Shown: positions 1 to 8,006 of the stretch, piece after piece
How positions within the stretch are numbered: position 1 is the first letter of the stretch
Layout of the letters: each line of letters starts with the position of its first letter
DNA from: VRUE01 sp047519745
Lineage (GTDB): Bacteria > Actinomycetota > Thermoleophilia > Solirubrobacterales > 70-9
DNA length: 29,910 bases
Assembly (NCBI GenBank): GCA_047519745.1
Contig: JAPVSJ010000091.1
Location: 1-29,910, forward strand
Direction: 5' to 3'
The notes under the pieces: generated by a model
Seen by the model: the letters and a program-made list of their open reading frames with translations, nothing else
Databases searched by the model: none
Told to the model about the DNA's origin: nothing
Made by a program: the position numbers and the translations under genes

Positions 1-7
1 AGGTCCA

Positions 8-87
8 TCGAACAACCTCCCTCTATAGAGAAAGAGAAAGACCCTCCCCGACCGCGGAGAGGGCCTCATCTCAGGCCGGTTGTTCGA
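8..87. repeat. Long stem-loop region near the window edge
   Basis: A perfect 10-bp inverted repeat (8-17 tcgaacaacc, 78-87 ggttgttcga) encloses a self-complementary 10-mer (21-30, ctctatagag), a CCCTC/GAGGG stem (42-46 with 59-63, plus CCG/CGG inside) and GGCCT/AGGCC (62-66 with 73-77). The structure could form in single-stranded DNA or RNA. It lies upstream of a recombinase remnant, so a recombination site or a leader RNA is possible. It does not match the attC core consensus or a tRNA, and its function is unknown. Confidence 0.5.
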
Positions 88-205
88 CTGCTATCAGTAG
101 CCGCCCGGAGCCGAGGCAGCGGTTGGGCCGGAAAGCGCCCAGGGGGTGCAGCGAACCCGCCGCCTCATGAGGTGGCAACTTGCGACCTCGAGCTGGATAG
201 ACCTC

Positions 206-225
206 CCTTGTCAACTCGGACAAGG
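206..225 (+). promoter_or_regulatory. Hairpin masking the ribosome binding site of the recombinase remnant
   Basis: CCTTGTC (206-212) pairs perfectly with GACAAGG (219-225) around a 6-nt loop. The 3' arm contains the first part of the AAGGAG Shine-Dalgarno that precedes the ATG at 234. Folding would hide the ribosome binding site, which would keep translation of the recombinase low. This is inferred from sequence only, and the downstream gene is broken here. Confidence 0.45.
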
Positions 226-233
226 AGAGACCC

Positions 234-883
234 ATGGATGCCATCGCAACTCTTGACGCAGCCGGCCGACAGCGCTCACCCGCGACGCTGCCGGGCTACC
301 ACGCGGGCCGCGCCCCACGGAACAAGGGGCGCAAGTACCCCGCCGACCCACCAAGGGTCGAGGAGATCGTCGCCGTGATGCGCCAGGCCGGAGAGCACCC
401 GGCGGGGATGCGGTTTCGAGGATTGGCAGTCGTGCTCTGGCGGACCGGCCTTCGGATCAGCGAGGCCCTGGCACTATCGGTGGCCCCACGGCCGGACGGC
501 CATGGTCTGCCGCCGCGGGGGGCACCCAGTTTCGGCGGTTGGCCATCCGAGCCGGTGTCCGCCGTCGCTTCGCGCCGCATCAGCTGCGTCACGCCCATGC
601 CGTTGAAATGGCGCGAGAGGGCGTCCCTCTGAACGTGATCCAGCGCCAACTCGGCCACGCCGACCTCGGAATCACGTCGGTCTACCTTCAAGGGATTGAC
701 AGTGGAGAGATCGTCGATGTCGTCCATGGCCGGCGGGCGCCGGTAATACCGGCCACCGTTGCGCTGGTCCGTAGTCGACTCGACCAGCAGTCGTTGCCAG
801 CCCACACGCGGAAGCGGCCGGTCAGGCGCCACCTCGTCAGCCAGAACGGGGCAGACTTGCGCGGCAATTTGACGATCGTGTGA
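234..883 (+). pseudogene. Orphan tyrosine recombinase/integrase, internal deletion plus frameshift
   Basis: This is the remnant of a short phage-type integrase that would cut and rejoin DNA through a catalytic tyrosine. The first frame (from ATG 234, good SD AAGGAG) runs through a catalytic-domain start to box I, WRTGLRISEALAL (Arg nucleophile activator). Another frame, open from about 476, carries GGPTAGRPWSAAA, then HQLRHAHAVEMAREGV (His-x-x-Arg), QRQLGHADLGITSVYLQ (GH and the Tyr nucleophile) and stops at 883. The two frames meet around 471-485. The roughly 60 residues that normally separate box I from the (I)DGPT..GRPWS segment are missing, so the gene suffered an out-of-frame internal deletion. 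There is no N-terminal core-binding domain, which I believe is usual for this actinobacterial subfamily. Box I and box II residues are visible, but the protein cannot be made intact. Confidence 0.85.
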
Positions 884-898
884 GATCCGAAGTAGGCT
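869..898 (+). promoter_or_regulatory. Candidate promoter for the lipoprotein gene
   Basis: TTGACG (869-874), an 18-bp spacer and TAGGCT (893-898) lie just ahead of ATG 908. Only 9 nt separate the -10 from the start codon and no Shine-Dalgarno is present, so the transcript is probably leaderless or nearly so. Confidence 0.5.
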
Positions 899-907
899 CG
901 GCGCGGG

Positions 908-1621
908 ATGTGCCGCTATGTCATACCGCTCGCCCTTTTCGCGATCTTTGTTGCTGGCTGCGGGTCGTCAGGTTCCGGTAAGCCGGCAAGTGAAACAAGG
1001 GCGACGAAGCCTCCGAAACCACTTATCCTGAACGTTTCCACTCCCACCGCAAACCTGCACATCGCCCGGGGCGGGGATCCCGTGCCGATAGTGGGCAACG
1101 TAAATCAGAAGGCCAATGTTCAGGCGTTCGCTGGGAACCTGACCGGGCAATGCCCTCACTCCGAGCGTCGTCGTGTCGTTCGCCGCCATTTCAGCTTCAC
1201 GATCCCCTCACCGACTGCACTGCATCGCGTTGGCATCACTATCTGTGCCGAAACCCTGGGAGGGCAGCGCGCCATGGCGGTTCGACACGCCGCGATCGGA
1301 GTCGCCCCGGCGGCTCAGGAGACTTCAAAGCCCAAGATCAAACCAGCCGCAAAGCCGCAGCTTACCAACACCGAGAACCAAGCCTGCGGAGGCTACGCGG
1401 GTCCCGATCTCAACGCCTGCCATGACAGCTACGAGTACCTCTGCATGTACGGCAAGGTCATGCAGACGGTCCAGAACTACTACGAGAGCAACGGAACTGA
1501 CCTGTCAACTGCTGCCGTCAGCTGGGCGAAGGACTACTACACAAGCGGGGGAAGCTGGCAGGCAGGCTCGGCAGGGTGCCTTGCCGCCCTGATGGACGAA
1601 TATCGTCGCCTCTACGGTTAG
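908..1621 (+). CDS. Orphan secreted lipoprotein, unknown function
   Basis: A 237-residue protein with a short lipoprotein signal: hydrophobic residues 4-16 followed by a V-A-G-C lipobox, so Cys18 would be lipidated and the protein held on the outer face of the membrane. A Ser/Gly/Lys-rich spacer follows. Residues about 40-130 look beta-rich, with a pattern resembling an Ig-like domain (NVSTP..., IVGNVNQKANVQAFAG). After a Lys/Pro-rich linker (about 140-158) comes a Cys- and Tyr-rich tail (CGGYAGPDLNACHDSYEYLC) that may be disulfide-bonded. I do not recognise the family. ATG 908 is chosen because the lipobox sits at the expected distance and a promoter lies immediately upstream. The gene is flanked by a recombinase remnant and a convergent membrane-protein gene, which suggests accessory DNA. 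Confidence 0.7.
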   Translation: MCRYVIPLALFAIFVAGCGSSGSGKPASETRATKPPKPLILNVSTPTANLHIARGGDPVPIVGNVNQKANVQAFAGNLTGQCPHSERRRVVRRHFSFTIPSPTALHRVGITICAETLGGQRAMAVRHAAIGVAPAAQETSKPKIKPAAKPQLTNTENQACGGYAGPDLNACHDSYEYLCMYGKVMQTVQNYYESNGTDLSTAAVSWAKDYYTSGGSWQAGSAGCLAALMDEYRRLYG

Positions 1622-1646
1622 TCTTCGGCTTATTGGGATCCTCGGA

Positions 1647-1672
1647 CTCCCGCATTGCGCGAGGAGCGGGAG
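1647..1672. repeat. Hairpin carrying copy 1 of a 21-bp repeat in a convergent gap
   Basis: CTCCCGC (1647-1653) pairs with GCGGGAG (1666-1672). The segment 1647-1667 matches 3123-3143 at 19 of 21 positions, including TGCGCGAGGAGC. It lies 25 nt after the lipoprotein stop, between two converging genes. A bidirectional terminator is possible, but there is no T-run on either side. Confidence 0.45.
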
Positions 1673-1694
1673 CGAGCTGCAGCGGATTTATTGG

Positions 1695-2504
1695 TCACCG
1701 ACAGGTCGTGGTGGCTTCTAGCTGTGCTCTAGTCCGGACGTCTCTGCCCCTGATTACCTTGCGCGCTGGGGCTAGCTGACGGAAGCCTTGCGGCAGGCTG
1801 CGCCAGCGTGGCACCTTGCCCCCCGGCAGCGCTTTCATTTGGCGCTGAAGCTTTCGATCAGCGCCAGCGGTCGGCAGTGCCAGGAGCAAGGAATATTCTT
1901 TTCCGGCCGCCCAGCGCCTGGGTGGGCCGAAGTACGCATAGCCGCACCAACTCCCATCAGAGCGATCGATTTCCACGTCGTTTCCATGGCCTCCACCTTG
2001 GGGATAAAGGGGGCCGTCGTTTGATTGCACGAACAACCAAGGCCGGGAGTCGAGGGGAACGCCGTCGGAAGTCCCGGCCACGCGCGCTTGATAGGGGACA
2101 GAGGCGCCTTCCTCGGGGCTGCTGATCGCTGCGGTGGGGCCATGACTCTCGGCGGTCGAGGAGCTGGTAAGCCAAATCGTCACTAGGAGAAAAAAACACC
2201 CGACTACGAGGCTCAGAGCCACAGGATGCTTTTGGCCCCACGTCTCGACGCGACGCCAGCCCCAGTTGCGCTTGCTCTTATGGACCTCGCTCTCCTCCGC
2301 GGGCGCTGGCTTCCTAGATCGAGTGCCAAGGGTTTCGGCTCTCCGCACCCGTTCTTCCAGCTGTGCCATTTCCCCCTTGGATCGCGTTTGGTCTCGCTTG
2401 GCCCGAACGAGCTGGAATTTGGCAAGCGTCGTCAGGAAGGCCCGAATGAAGGAGGCGAGGGAGACAACGGCAGTGACTGCTGCAAATACGAGGCTTATTT
2501 CCAT
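1695..2504 (-). CDS. Two-TM membrane protein with an extracytoplasmic beta-rich domain, unknown function
   Basis: A 269-residue protein. Residues about 4-24 form a first hydrophobic segment, then a highly charged coiled-coil-like cytoplasmic stretch (about 30-90, KGEMAQLEERVRRAE). A strong second membrane segment lies near 95-113 (VALSLVVGCFFLLVTIWLT), and an outside domain follows. That domain (about 122-215) begins AAISSPEEGASVPYQARVAG and continues with WLFVQ, PLYPQGG and WCGYAYFG. This spacing resembles Ig/Big-like surface domains, but I cannot name a family. The ATG is preceded by GGAG at a good distance. The C-terminal 40 residues are basic and low in complexity and may be a later extension. 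The gene converges on the lipoprotein gene. A sensor or anchoring role is only a guess. Confidence 0.65.
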   Translation of the reverse strand: MEISLVFAAVTAVVSLASFIRAFLTTLAKFQLVRAKRDQTRSKGEMAQLEERVRRAETLGTRSRKPAPAEESEVHKSKRNWGWRRVETWGQKHPVALSLVVGCFFLLVTIWLTSSSTAESHGPTAAISSPEEGASVPYQARVAGTSDGVPLDSRPWLFVQSNDGPLYPQGGGHGNDVEIDRSDGSWCGYAYFGPPRRWAAGKEYSLLLALPTAGADRKLQRQMKALPGGKVPRWRSLPQGFRQLAPARKVIRGRDVRTRAQLEATTTCR

Positions 2505-2643
2505 GCCAACTCCGTGGTTTCGGTCACAAGTCCCAGGGATGGAGATGGAAGGTCAGCGGCTGGATAATTCAGAGGTTCGCGCCGTATGATCAGTGGTATC
2601 TCTATCACGCGGTTGCGGAAGGGGGCGGCTAGTGACAGTGTCT

Positions 2644-2649
2644 TAGGCT
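2644..2649 (+). promoter_or_regulatory. Candidate -10 element (TAGGCT) for a leaderless HNH-like gene
   Basis: TAGGCT is identical to the -10 of the lipoprotein gene and lies exactly 6 nt before GTG 2656. No convincing -35 is seen and there is no Shine-Dalgarno. It supports GTG 2656 over the ATG at 2659. Confidence 0.4.
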
Positions 2650-2655
2650 CCAGCG

Positions 2656-3096
2656 GTGATGAGCGACCCCTACTGGGCGGCCAGCAGGATCTGCCGCGCC
2701 TGCGGCGGGCAGTCGATCGCAGGGTCATACCTGTGTGCCCGCTGCCGGCGCATCATGGCGCGCGTAGAGACCCGCAAGGACCCCCAGGGGCGCGGGCGCG
2801 CGGTTGACAAGCAAGCGCGGCTGCGGGCGATGAAGCAGCAGTTCGACCCGTCGATCGACGGTTACCGCTGCCACTTCACCGACATGCCACTTGAGCTCGC
2901 CGCGGGGACGCGGAGGTCGGCTGAGTGGGCGCACCTCACTGCGGGCAACGAGAGCAGTGTCGTTCTGGCATGCAAGCTTGTTAACCGTATGCAGACGGAC
3001 CTCACCGAGCCCGAGTTCGAGGCTCTTGTAAAGGCGCTGGCCCGACGCTTCGAGGGCGAGCCGTTTGACGAGTCGGCCTTTCCGCCTGACCGCTAG
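2656..3096 (+). CDS. HNH-endonuclease-like protein with an N-terminal zinc ribbon
   Basis: A 146-residue protein. The N-terminus has two CxxC knuckles (Cys13/16 and Cys27/30, in CRACGG and CARC), a zinc ribbon. A basic helix follows, then a region resembling the HNH-like fold of small actinobacterial nuclease-like proteins: GYRCHFTDMPL, AEWAHLTAGNESSVVLAC and LVNRMQTDLTEPEFEALV. In relatives as I recall them, the Ala-His position is Asp-His, which would be the catalytic His; here it reads W-A-H, so activity is uncertain. Some proteins of this type are annotated only as hypothetical. The start is GTG 2656 because TAGGCT stands 6 nt ahead of it; ATG 2659 is the alternative and differs by one residue. 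It converges on the DUF429-like gene. Confidence 0.6.
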   Translation: MMSDPYWAASRICRACGGQSIAGSYLCARCRRIMARVETRKDPQGRGRAVDKQARLRAMKQQFDPSIDGYRCHFTDMPLELAAGTRRSAEWAHLTAGNESSVVLACKLVNRMQTDLTEPEFEALVKALARRFEGEPFDESAFPPDR

Positions 3097-3122
3097 GGCG
3101 GGAGATGAGGATCGCGACCGCG

Positions 3123-3143
3123 CTCCCGCTCTGCGCGAGGAGC
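3123..3143. repeat. Copy 2 of the 21-bp convergent-gap repeat
   Basis: ctcccgctctgcgcgaggag(c) matches 1647-1667 at 19 of 21 positions. It lies 26 nt after the stop of the HNH-like gene, nearly the same distance as copy 1 from its upstream gene, and again between converging genes. CTCCCGC here can also pair with GCGGGAG at 3098-3104. Confidence 0.5.
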
Positions 3144-3162
3144 ATCAGTCTGCCACTGACGG

Positions 3163-3819
3163 CTACCGCGGGTCAGGCGGGTGAGTTGCGCGTACAAGCA
3201 AACATCCCCCGCGCGTGTCCTCGATCGGTAGATCGAGCCCCGCCCAAATCGCCGCGGCGGCCATAACGGAAAACGGACTTTCCGTTTCCCCGGCGCTGGG
3301 ATCGCCGGGGTTCGGCAACTGCTCGCAGAACGCTTGTATCCCGCTGCGCGCATCCTCCTCATGCGTCTCACCCTTCCCCGCCCCGCTGACGAACGCCTCC
3401 CACAGAAGCAGCCCATCCTGCTGCTCGGCGAACAGTGGCCACTGAACGTGAACTCGAAGCTCAGGTACCTGTTCGTGGATGAACCGCAGGGTCCAAGGGA
3501 TCTGCACCATCGCCGTTGCAAGGACAGACGCACCTACGCTGCTCGACCAAGACGGTGAGGGAGCGTCACAAGGCCGCGCCTTTCCAAGTCGATCCGGATT
3601 CTCTGGCACTGGAATGAATAGCGGCGCCTCGAAGCCGAGGGCTACGGGCTCACCTTTGTGGAGGACGTGAGCAACGGAAGCCGCAAGCGACTCGATGCTC
3701 TCGGACCGATGAAATTCCTCACCGTCGGAATCTGGAATCCGTCGCGCCCAGGCGAAGCTGCCGCGCGCGATTGACCCTACGTCAGCGCAGAAGACTTGAA
3801 GCCTGTCGGTCCAGTCCAC
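3163..3819 (-). CDS. RNase H-like fold protein (DUF429-type), function unknown
   Basis: A 218-residue protein that begins with a beta strand containing an acidic residue (LQVFCADVGSIARGSFAWARR). It later shows GFEAPLFIPVP, a segment like the G(I/F)(D/E)APL signature of DUF429-type predicted nucleases, followed by LGKARPCDAPSPSWSS and a helix ending IPWTLRFI. A C-terminal acidic motif (FSVMAAAAIWAGLDLPIED) fits the last element of an RNase H-like fold. The assignment rests on motif resemblance alone. The start is GTG 3819: a TAACTT hexamer lies 6 nt upstream, and the TTG at 3822 would fall within that spacing. It stands alone, after the terminator of the kinase gene. Confidence 0.55.
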   Translation of the reverse strand: MDWTDRLQVFCADVGSIARGSFAWARRIPDSDGEEFHRSESIESLAASVAHVLHKGEPVALGFEAPLFIPVPENPDRLGKARPCDAPSPSWSSSVGASVLATAMVQIPWTLRFIHEQVPELRVHVQWPLFAEQQDGLLLWEAFVSGAGKGETHEEDARSGIQAFCEQLPNPGDPSAGETESPFSVMAAAAIWAGLDLPIEDTRGGCLLVRATHPPDPR

Positions 3820-3825
3820 CAATTG

Positions 3826-3854
3826 AAGTTACCTCGCTGCATTCGTTTAACCAA
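3826..3854 (-). promoter_or_regulatory. Candidate promoter for the DUF429-type gene
   Basis: On the minus strand TTGGTT (3849-3854), a 17-bp spacer and TAACTT (3826-3831) stand 6 nt before GTG 3819. This suggests leaderless transcription that starts just past the kinase terminator. Confidence 0.5.
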
Positions 3855-3855
3855 A

Positions 3856-3877
3856 AAGACCCGCCAGAGCGGGTCTT
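3856..3877 (-). terminator. Rho-independent terminator after the kinase gene
   Basis: A perfect 9-bp stem (AAGACCCGC 3856-3864 with GCGGGTCTT 3869-3877) has a 4-nt loop. Read on the minus strand it runs into a T-run (TTTTTGG), as expected for intrinsic termination of transcripts coming from the kinase gene that ends at 3979. In the plus direction there is no T-run. Confidence 0.85.
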
Positions 3878-3978
3878 CGGGCGATTGGTCAGATCGCGGG
3901 GCATGAGGCGCGCTCGAGAAGCGGACCGGAGTCTAGCGCAGTTTCCGTAGACGAAAGATTGCAGCGACTTTGGGCGCT

Positions 3979-5493
3979 TCACCCCAAAAGCTTGATGTCG
4001 CTGATCTCGATCTGGTAGCGGCCTTCCTGGTCTCGGGCTGAGGAGGCCTTGGTGAACCAGAGCAGGAAGTAGGTCGAGGGCTGGCGGACCTCGAGGTCGA
4101 TCTCCTGGACGCTTTCGGCTTCGGTCACTTCACCGACCGGTTCGTCCCAGCCGGTGATGTCGGAGGGGGGGCCGGCGGGGGCGGCGAAGACCTGGGCGTT
4201 CCAGCCCGGGGTGGGGGTGCGGACGATCATCCGCTTCGGCGTCGCCGGGGAGGTGGTGGTGACGTAGATGCCGACGCCGGGATCCGGCCCGGTCTTGGTG
4301 CCTTCGAACGTTTCGGAGTCGTAATGCTCGGTTTCCCAGGCGGTCCCGGTCGGATCGCCGTCGGTGGCCAGCTCGACCTTGCTGCCGACCTCTTCGCCGT
4401 CGCCCTCGGGGTCGTAGTCGGTCGCGCCCGAGATTGCGACGTTGCCGCCTTTGCCCTTGTCGGCCCCGCCACCCCCGATGCCGCCGTTGGAGATCAGCTG
4501 AACGGCGAGCAGCGCGCCGCCGCCGACCAGGAGCAGGATCGCGATCGCCGCCCAGGACCAGCGTGCGCCGCTGGAGAGCTTTCGCTGCGGCGGCGGCACC
4601 GCCTCGAGCACGCTGGTCGCCTCGCCGGTGGTCGACCCCGCCCGCGCCGCCTCGACCTCCAGCGCCGTCTCGAGGTCGTCGATCATCTCGGCGATCGTCT
4701 GGTAGCGCTCGTCCGGGTTCTTCGCCGTCGCCCGCTCGACCACCAGAGCCACGGCCGCCGAGGCCTCGGGCCGGCGCCGCTGCACGTCGGGCAGTTCCTC
4801 GTTGACGTGTTTCATCGCCACGCCGACCTGGCTGTCGGCGTGGAAGGGGACCTGGCCGACCAGCATCTCGTAGAGGACGACGCCGAGCGAGTAGATGTCC
4901 GAGCGCGGGTCGACCGCTTTGCCCATTGCCTGCTCCGGCGCGACGTAATCGGTGGTGCCGAGCACGCGGCCGGTGGCGGTCACCCCGTCCTGTTCGAGCT
5001 GGCGCGAGATGCCGAAGTCGGTCAGCTTCGCCCGCCCCTCCTCGTCGATCAGGACGTTCTGTGGCTTGATGTCGCGGTGGACCATGTTGCGCGCGTGGGC
5101 GACGCCGAGCCCGCGCCCGACCTCGATCGCGTAGGCGATCGCCTCCTGCGTATCGAGCGCCCCGACCCGGCCGATCCGCTGCTTCAGCGTCTCGCCCTTG
5201 ACGTACTCGAAGACGATGTAGGGGTAGCCGCCGTCCTCGCCGGCGTCGATCACCGAGACGACGTTGGGGTGGGTCAGCTTGGCGACCGCCCGCGCCTCCT
5301 GGCGGAAGCGCTGCAGCTGGTCCTCCTGCTCGGACATCTCGCGGTGCATCACCTTGACCGCGACCGGCCGGTCGAGCGTCTCGTCGCGCGCCAGGTAGAC
5401 GGTCGACATTCCGCCGCTGCCCAGCTTCGCCTCCAGCCGGTAGCGGCCGGAGAGCACGGTTCCGATCATCGAGCTGGAGGGGCGGGAGCTCAT
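3979..5493 (-). CDS. Membrane-anchored Ser/Thr protein kinase (PknB type)
   Basis: A 504-residue eukaryotic-type kinase that phosphorylates Ser/Thr residues of partner proteins. The kinase domain spans about 12-275: glycine loop LGSGGMSTVY (24-33), catalytic Lys47 in VAVKV, HRDIKPQN (139-146, Asp141), DFG (159-161), an activation segment ending in APEQ (185-188) and DIYSLG (199-204). A Pro-rich linker leads to one membrane helix (about 313-334) and a Gly-rich hinge. The outside domain (about 348-504) has the pattern DYDPEGDGEE... TDGDPTGTAWETEHYDSETF seen in discoidin/jelly-roll-like modules of actinobacterial kinases and MurJ-type proteins, a probable ligand sensor. There are no PASTA repeats. 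It starts at ATG 5493, 42 bp downstream of the ATPase gene, and ends before a terminator. Targets are not evident from the context. Confidence 0.93.
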   Translation of the reverse strand: MSSRPSSSMIGTVLSGRYRLEAKLGSGGMSTVYLARDETLDRPVAVKVMHREMSEQEDQLQRFRQEARAVAKLTHPNVVSVIDAGEDGGYPYIVFEYVKGETLKQRIGRVGALDTQEAIAYAIEVGRGLGVAHARNMVHRDIKPQNVLIDEEGRAKLTDFGISRQLEQDGVTATGRVLGTTDYVAPEQAMGKAVDPRSDIYSLGVVLYEMLVGQVPFHADSQVGVAMKHVNEELPDVQRRRPEASAAVALVVERATAKNPDERYQTIAEMIDDLETALEVEAARAGSTTGEATSVLEAVPPPQRKLSSGARWSWAAIAILLLVGGGALLAVQLISNGGIGGGGADKGKGGNVAISGATDYDPEGDGEEVGSKVELATDGDPTGTAWETEHYDSETFEGTKTGPDPGVGIYVTTTSPATPKRMIVRTPTPGWNAQVFAAPAGPPSDITGWDEPVGEVTEAESVQEIDLEVRQPSTYFLLWFTKASSARDQEGRYQIEISDIKLLG

Positions 5494-5535
5494 CTAGGTG
5501 TGGGCATTGTCGAACACGCTGCCGATGGCCGTTCT

Positions 5536-6957
5536 CTACCAGGCTCCGAGGAGCTCGTCGGGGCCGAACGTTGCATCGGCGCCGAGCCCCCTGGCGAAGC
5601 CACTGCGGCTGACCGCGACGAGCTTTGCGCCCTCGGCTCCCGGCACTTGTGCTCGCGCCGCCGCCAGCTCTTCGAGGTCTGCCGCCGAGAAGCGCCCCCG
5701 GTCGCGCCACTTGATCGAGCCGACGAAGCCGATGCGGGTCGGCTCCGGGCGGTCGCCACCGACCAGGTCGACCTCGACCGAGTGATCGCGCCGCCACCAG
5801 GCGCCGACGCACCGCGAGCCGCCGAGCTGCTCAGACGTCGCCGGCTCGTCGAGCAGCCGCTCGAGCGCGTCTCGCACGAGCGGCTCCATCGCCCGACCTC
5901 GGTATGCGGCCCAATCGCGCTCGATCCGGTCGATGACGAAGTCGGGCCGGCCGCGCGAGATCTCGTCGAGGTGAGGCCCGACGAAGCGGAGCCAGAAGCG
6001 AAGGTATGGATCGACTACGACGTATCGAGGCGCCTTCTTGCCGGGAGGGACCGCATAGGGGAGTTCTCGGGCGACCAGGCCCTTCTGCTCCACGAGAACC
6101 TCGAGCGCCTCGTTGAGCGTGTTCCCTTTGACGCCGCTGCGCGCCTGGATGCGGTTGTAGGAGCTCTCGCCGTGTCCGATCGCTTCGACGACATTTCGTA
6201 TCTGCAGCTCTCGCGGGAACTCGGAGCTGAGGATCTGGCTCGCTGCCGCGGCAAGCGGCGTTTGATCGTGGGCGAGCGCTTTTCGCAGGAACGCCTTCCA
6301 GCCGATCCCCCTGGGCCACGTCAACGCCAGCTGAGGGAAGCCCCCGACGATCAGGTAGCGGTCGAACGCGGAGGGGGCGTCAGGGGCATCGGTGAGGTCG
6401 GCCACGACAGCCGGATCAAGTGGCGAGACTCGGAGCTCCATGGTCGGGCGTCCGTACAGCGGTGAGCGCTCGGCGAGCAGGCTCTCCATCATCCTCACGT
6501 CGGAGCCGATGCAGATCAGAAGCAGTGGCGTTTTCTCCAGCATGCGATCCCAGGCCAGCTGGAGATCCCCCGTGAGGTCGGGGTCGCGCTCGGTCAGGTA
6601 AGGCAGCTCGTCGATTACCAGGATCGCCGGCCGTGCGGGATCGATCCCCTGCACGGCCGCGCGGATTGCCGCGGGCCAGGAGTCGTATGAAGCGCCCTCG
6701 AACGCCGGGGCGGCGGGAAGGGACGATCGGGCGATGGCGTCTACGAACGCCGCAATCGCCACGTGCATCCCCCGGCGGGGCGCCTGGTAGAAGGCGTAGG
6801 GCGCGCTCACTTGATCGCAGAACTCCTGAACGAGCCGTGACTTGCCCACCCTCCTGCGGCCGCGCAACCAGGCAAAGCCACCCTGGCCACTCGTCTTGAC
6901 GCGGTCGTACGCGGCTTTCAGGGTTGCTATCTCCGCATCACGGCCGACGAACGTCAC
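5536..6957 (-). CDS. AAA-family ATPase with a DUF234-type C-terminal domain
   Basis: A 473-residue P-loop ATPase of the archaeal-type/COG1672 group. Walker A is GRRRVGKS (33-40), the usual form in this group, and Walker B is ILVIDE (112-117). Sensor-like LLLICIGSD and the family motif YLIVGGFPQLAL follow, then a winged-helix region (about 265-310, SYNRIQARSGVKGNTLNEAL) and PRYVVVDPYLRFWLRF. The C-terminal DUF234 region has VEVDLVGG...IGFVGSIKWR, resembling a PD-(D/E)xK nuclease core. Family members are often orphan genes with patchy distribution, and their substrate is unknown. The start is GTG 6957, six nt after TAGTGT. The gene sits between purM and the kinase without obvious functional linkage, and its AT-rich promoter has inverted repeats, so it may have arrived by transfer. 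Confidence 0.88.
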   Translation of the reverse strand: MTFVGRDAEIATLKAAYDRVKTSGQGGFAWLRGRRRVGKSRLVQEFCDQVSAPYAFYQAPRRGMHVAIAAFVDAIARSSLPAAPAFEGASYDSWPAAIRAAVQGIDPARPAILVIDELPYLTERDPDLTGDLQLAWDRMLEKTPLLLICIGSDVRMMESLLAERSPLYGRPTMELRVSPLDPAVVADLTDAPDAPSAFDRYLIVGGFPQLALTWPRGIGWKAFLRKALAHDQTPLAAAASQILSSEFPRELQIRNVVEAIGHGESSYNRIQARSGVKGNTLNEALEVLVEQKGLVARELPYAVPPGKKAPRYVVVDPYLRFWLRFVGPHLDEISRGRPDFVIDRIERDWAAYRGRAMEPLVRDALERLLDEPATSEQLGGSRCVGAWWRRDHSVEVDLVGGDRPEPTRIGFVGSIKWRDRGRFSAADLEELAAARAQVPGAEGAKLVAVSRSGFARGLGADATFGPDELLGAW

Positions 6958-6961
6958 GACG

Positions 6962-6999
6962 AGACACTACCAAACTAGACACTACTTAACTAGTGTCTA
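6962..6999 (-). promoter_or_regulatory. Operator-like inverted repeats in the ATPase promoter
   Basis: TAGACACTA (6976-6984) and TAGTGTCTA (6991-6999) form a perfect 9-bp inverted repeat with a 6-bp spacer. A third half-site (agacacta, 6962-6969) lies next to the start and contains the -10-like TAGTGT (minus strand, 6964-6969), 6 nt before GTG 6957. Three evenly placed half-sites over the promoter suggest binding of a dimeric repressor, possibly the winged helix of the ATPase itself. Confidence 0.6.
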
Positions 7000-7010
7000 A
7001 TCAACTAGGG

Positions 7011-8002
<992 letters not shown>

Positions 8003-8006
<4 letters not shown>

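Noticed and set aside
8..87. Integron attC site or tRNA at the window start
   Set aside because: The inverted arms lack the RYYYAAC/GTRRRRY cores and no tRNA T-arm or acceptor stem can be drawn.
4324..6465. A 713-codon plus-strand frame opposite the kinase and ATPase
   Set aside because: There is no recognisable domain and it runs antisense to two genes with complete catalytic motifs.
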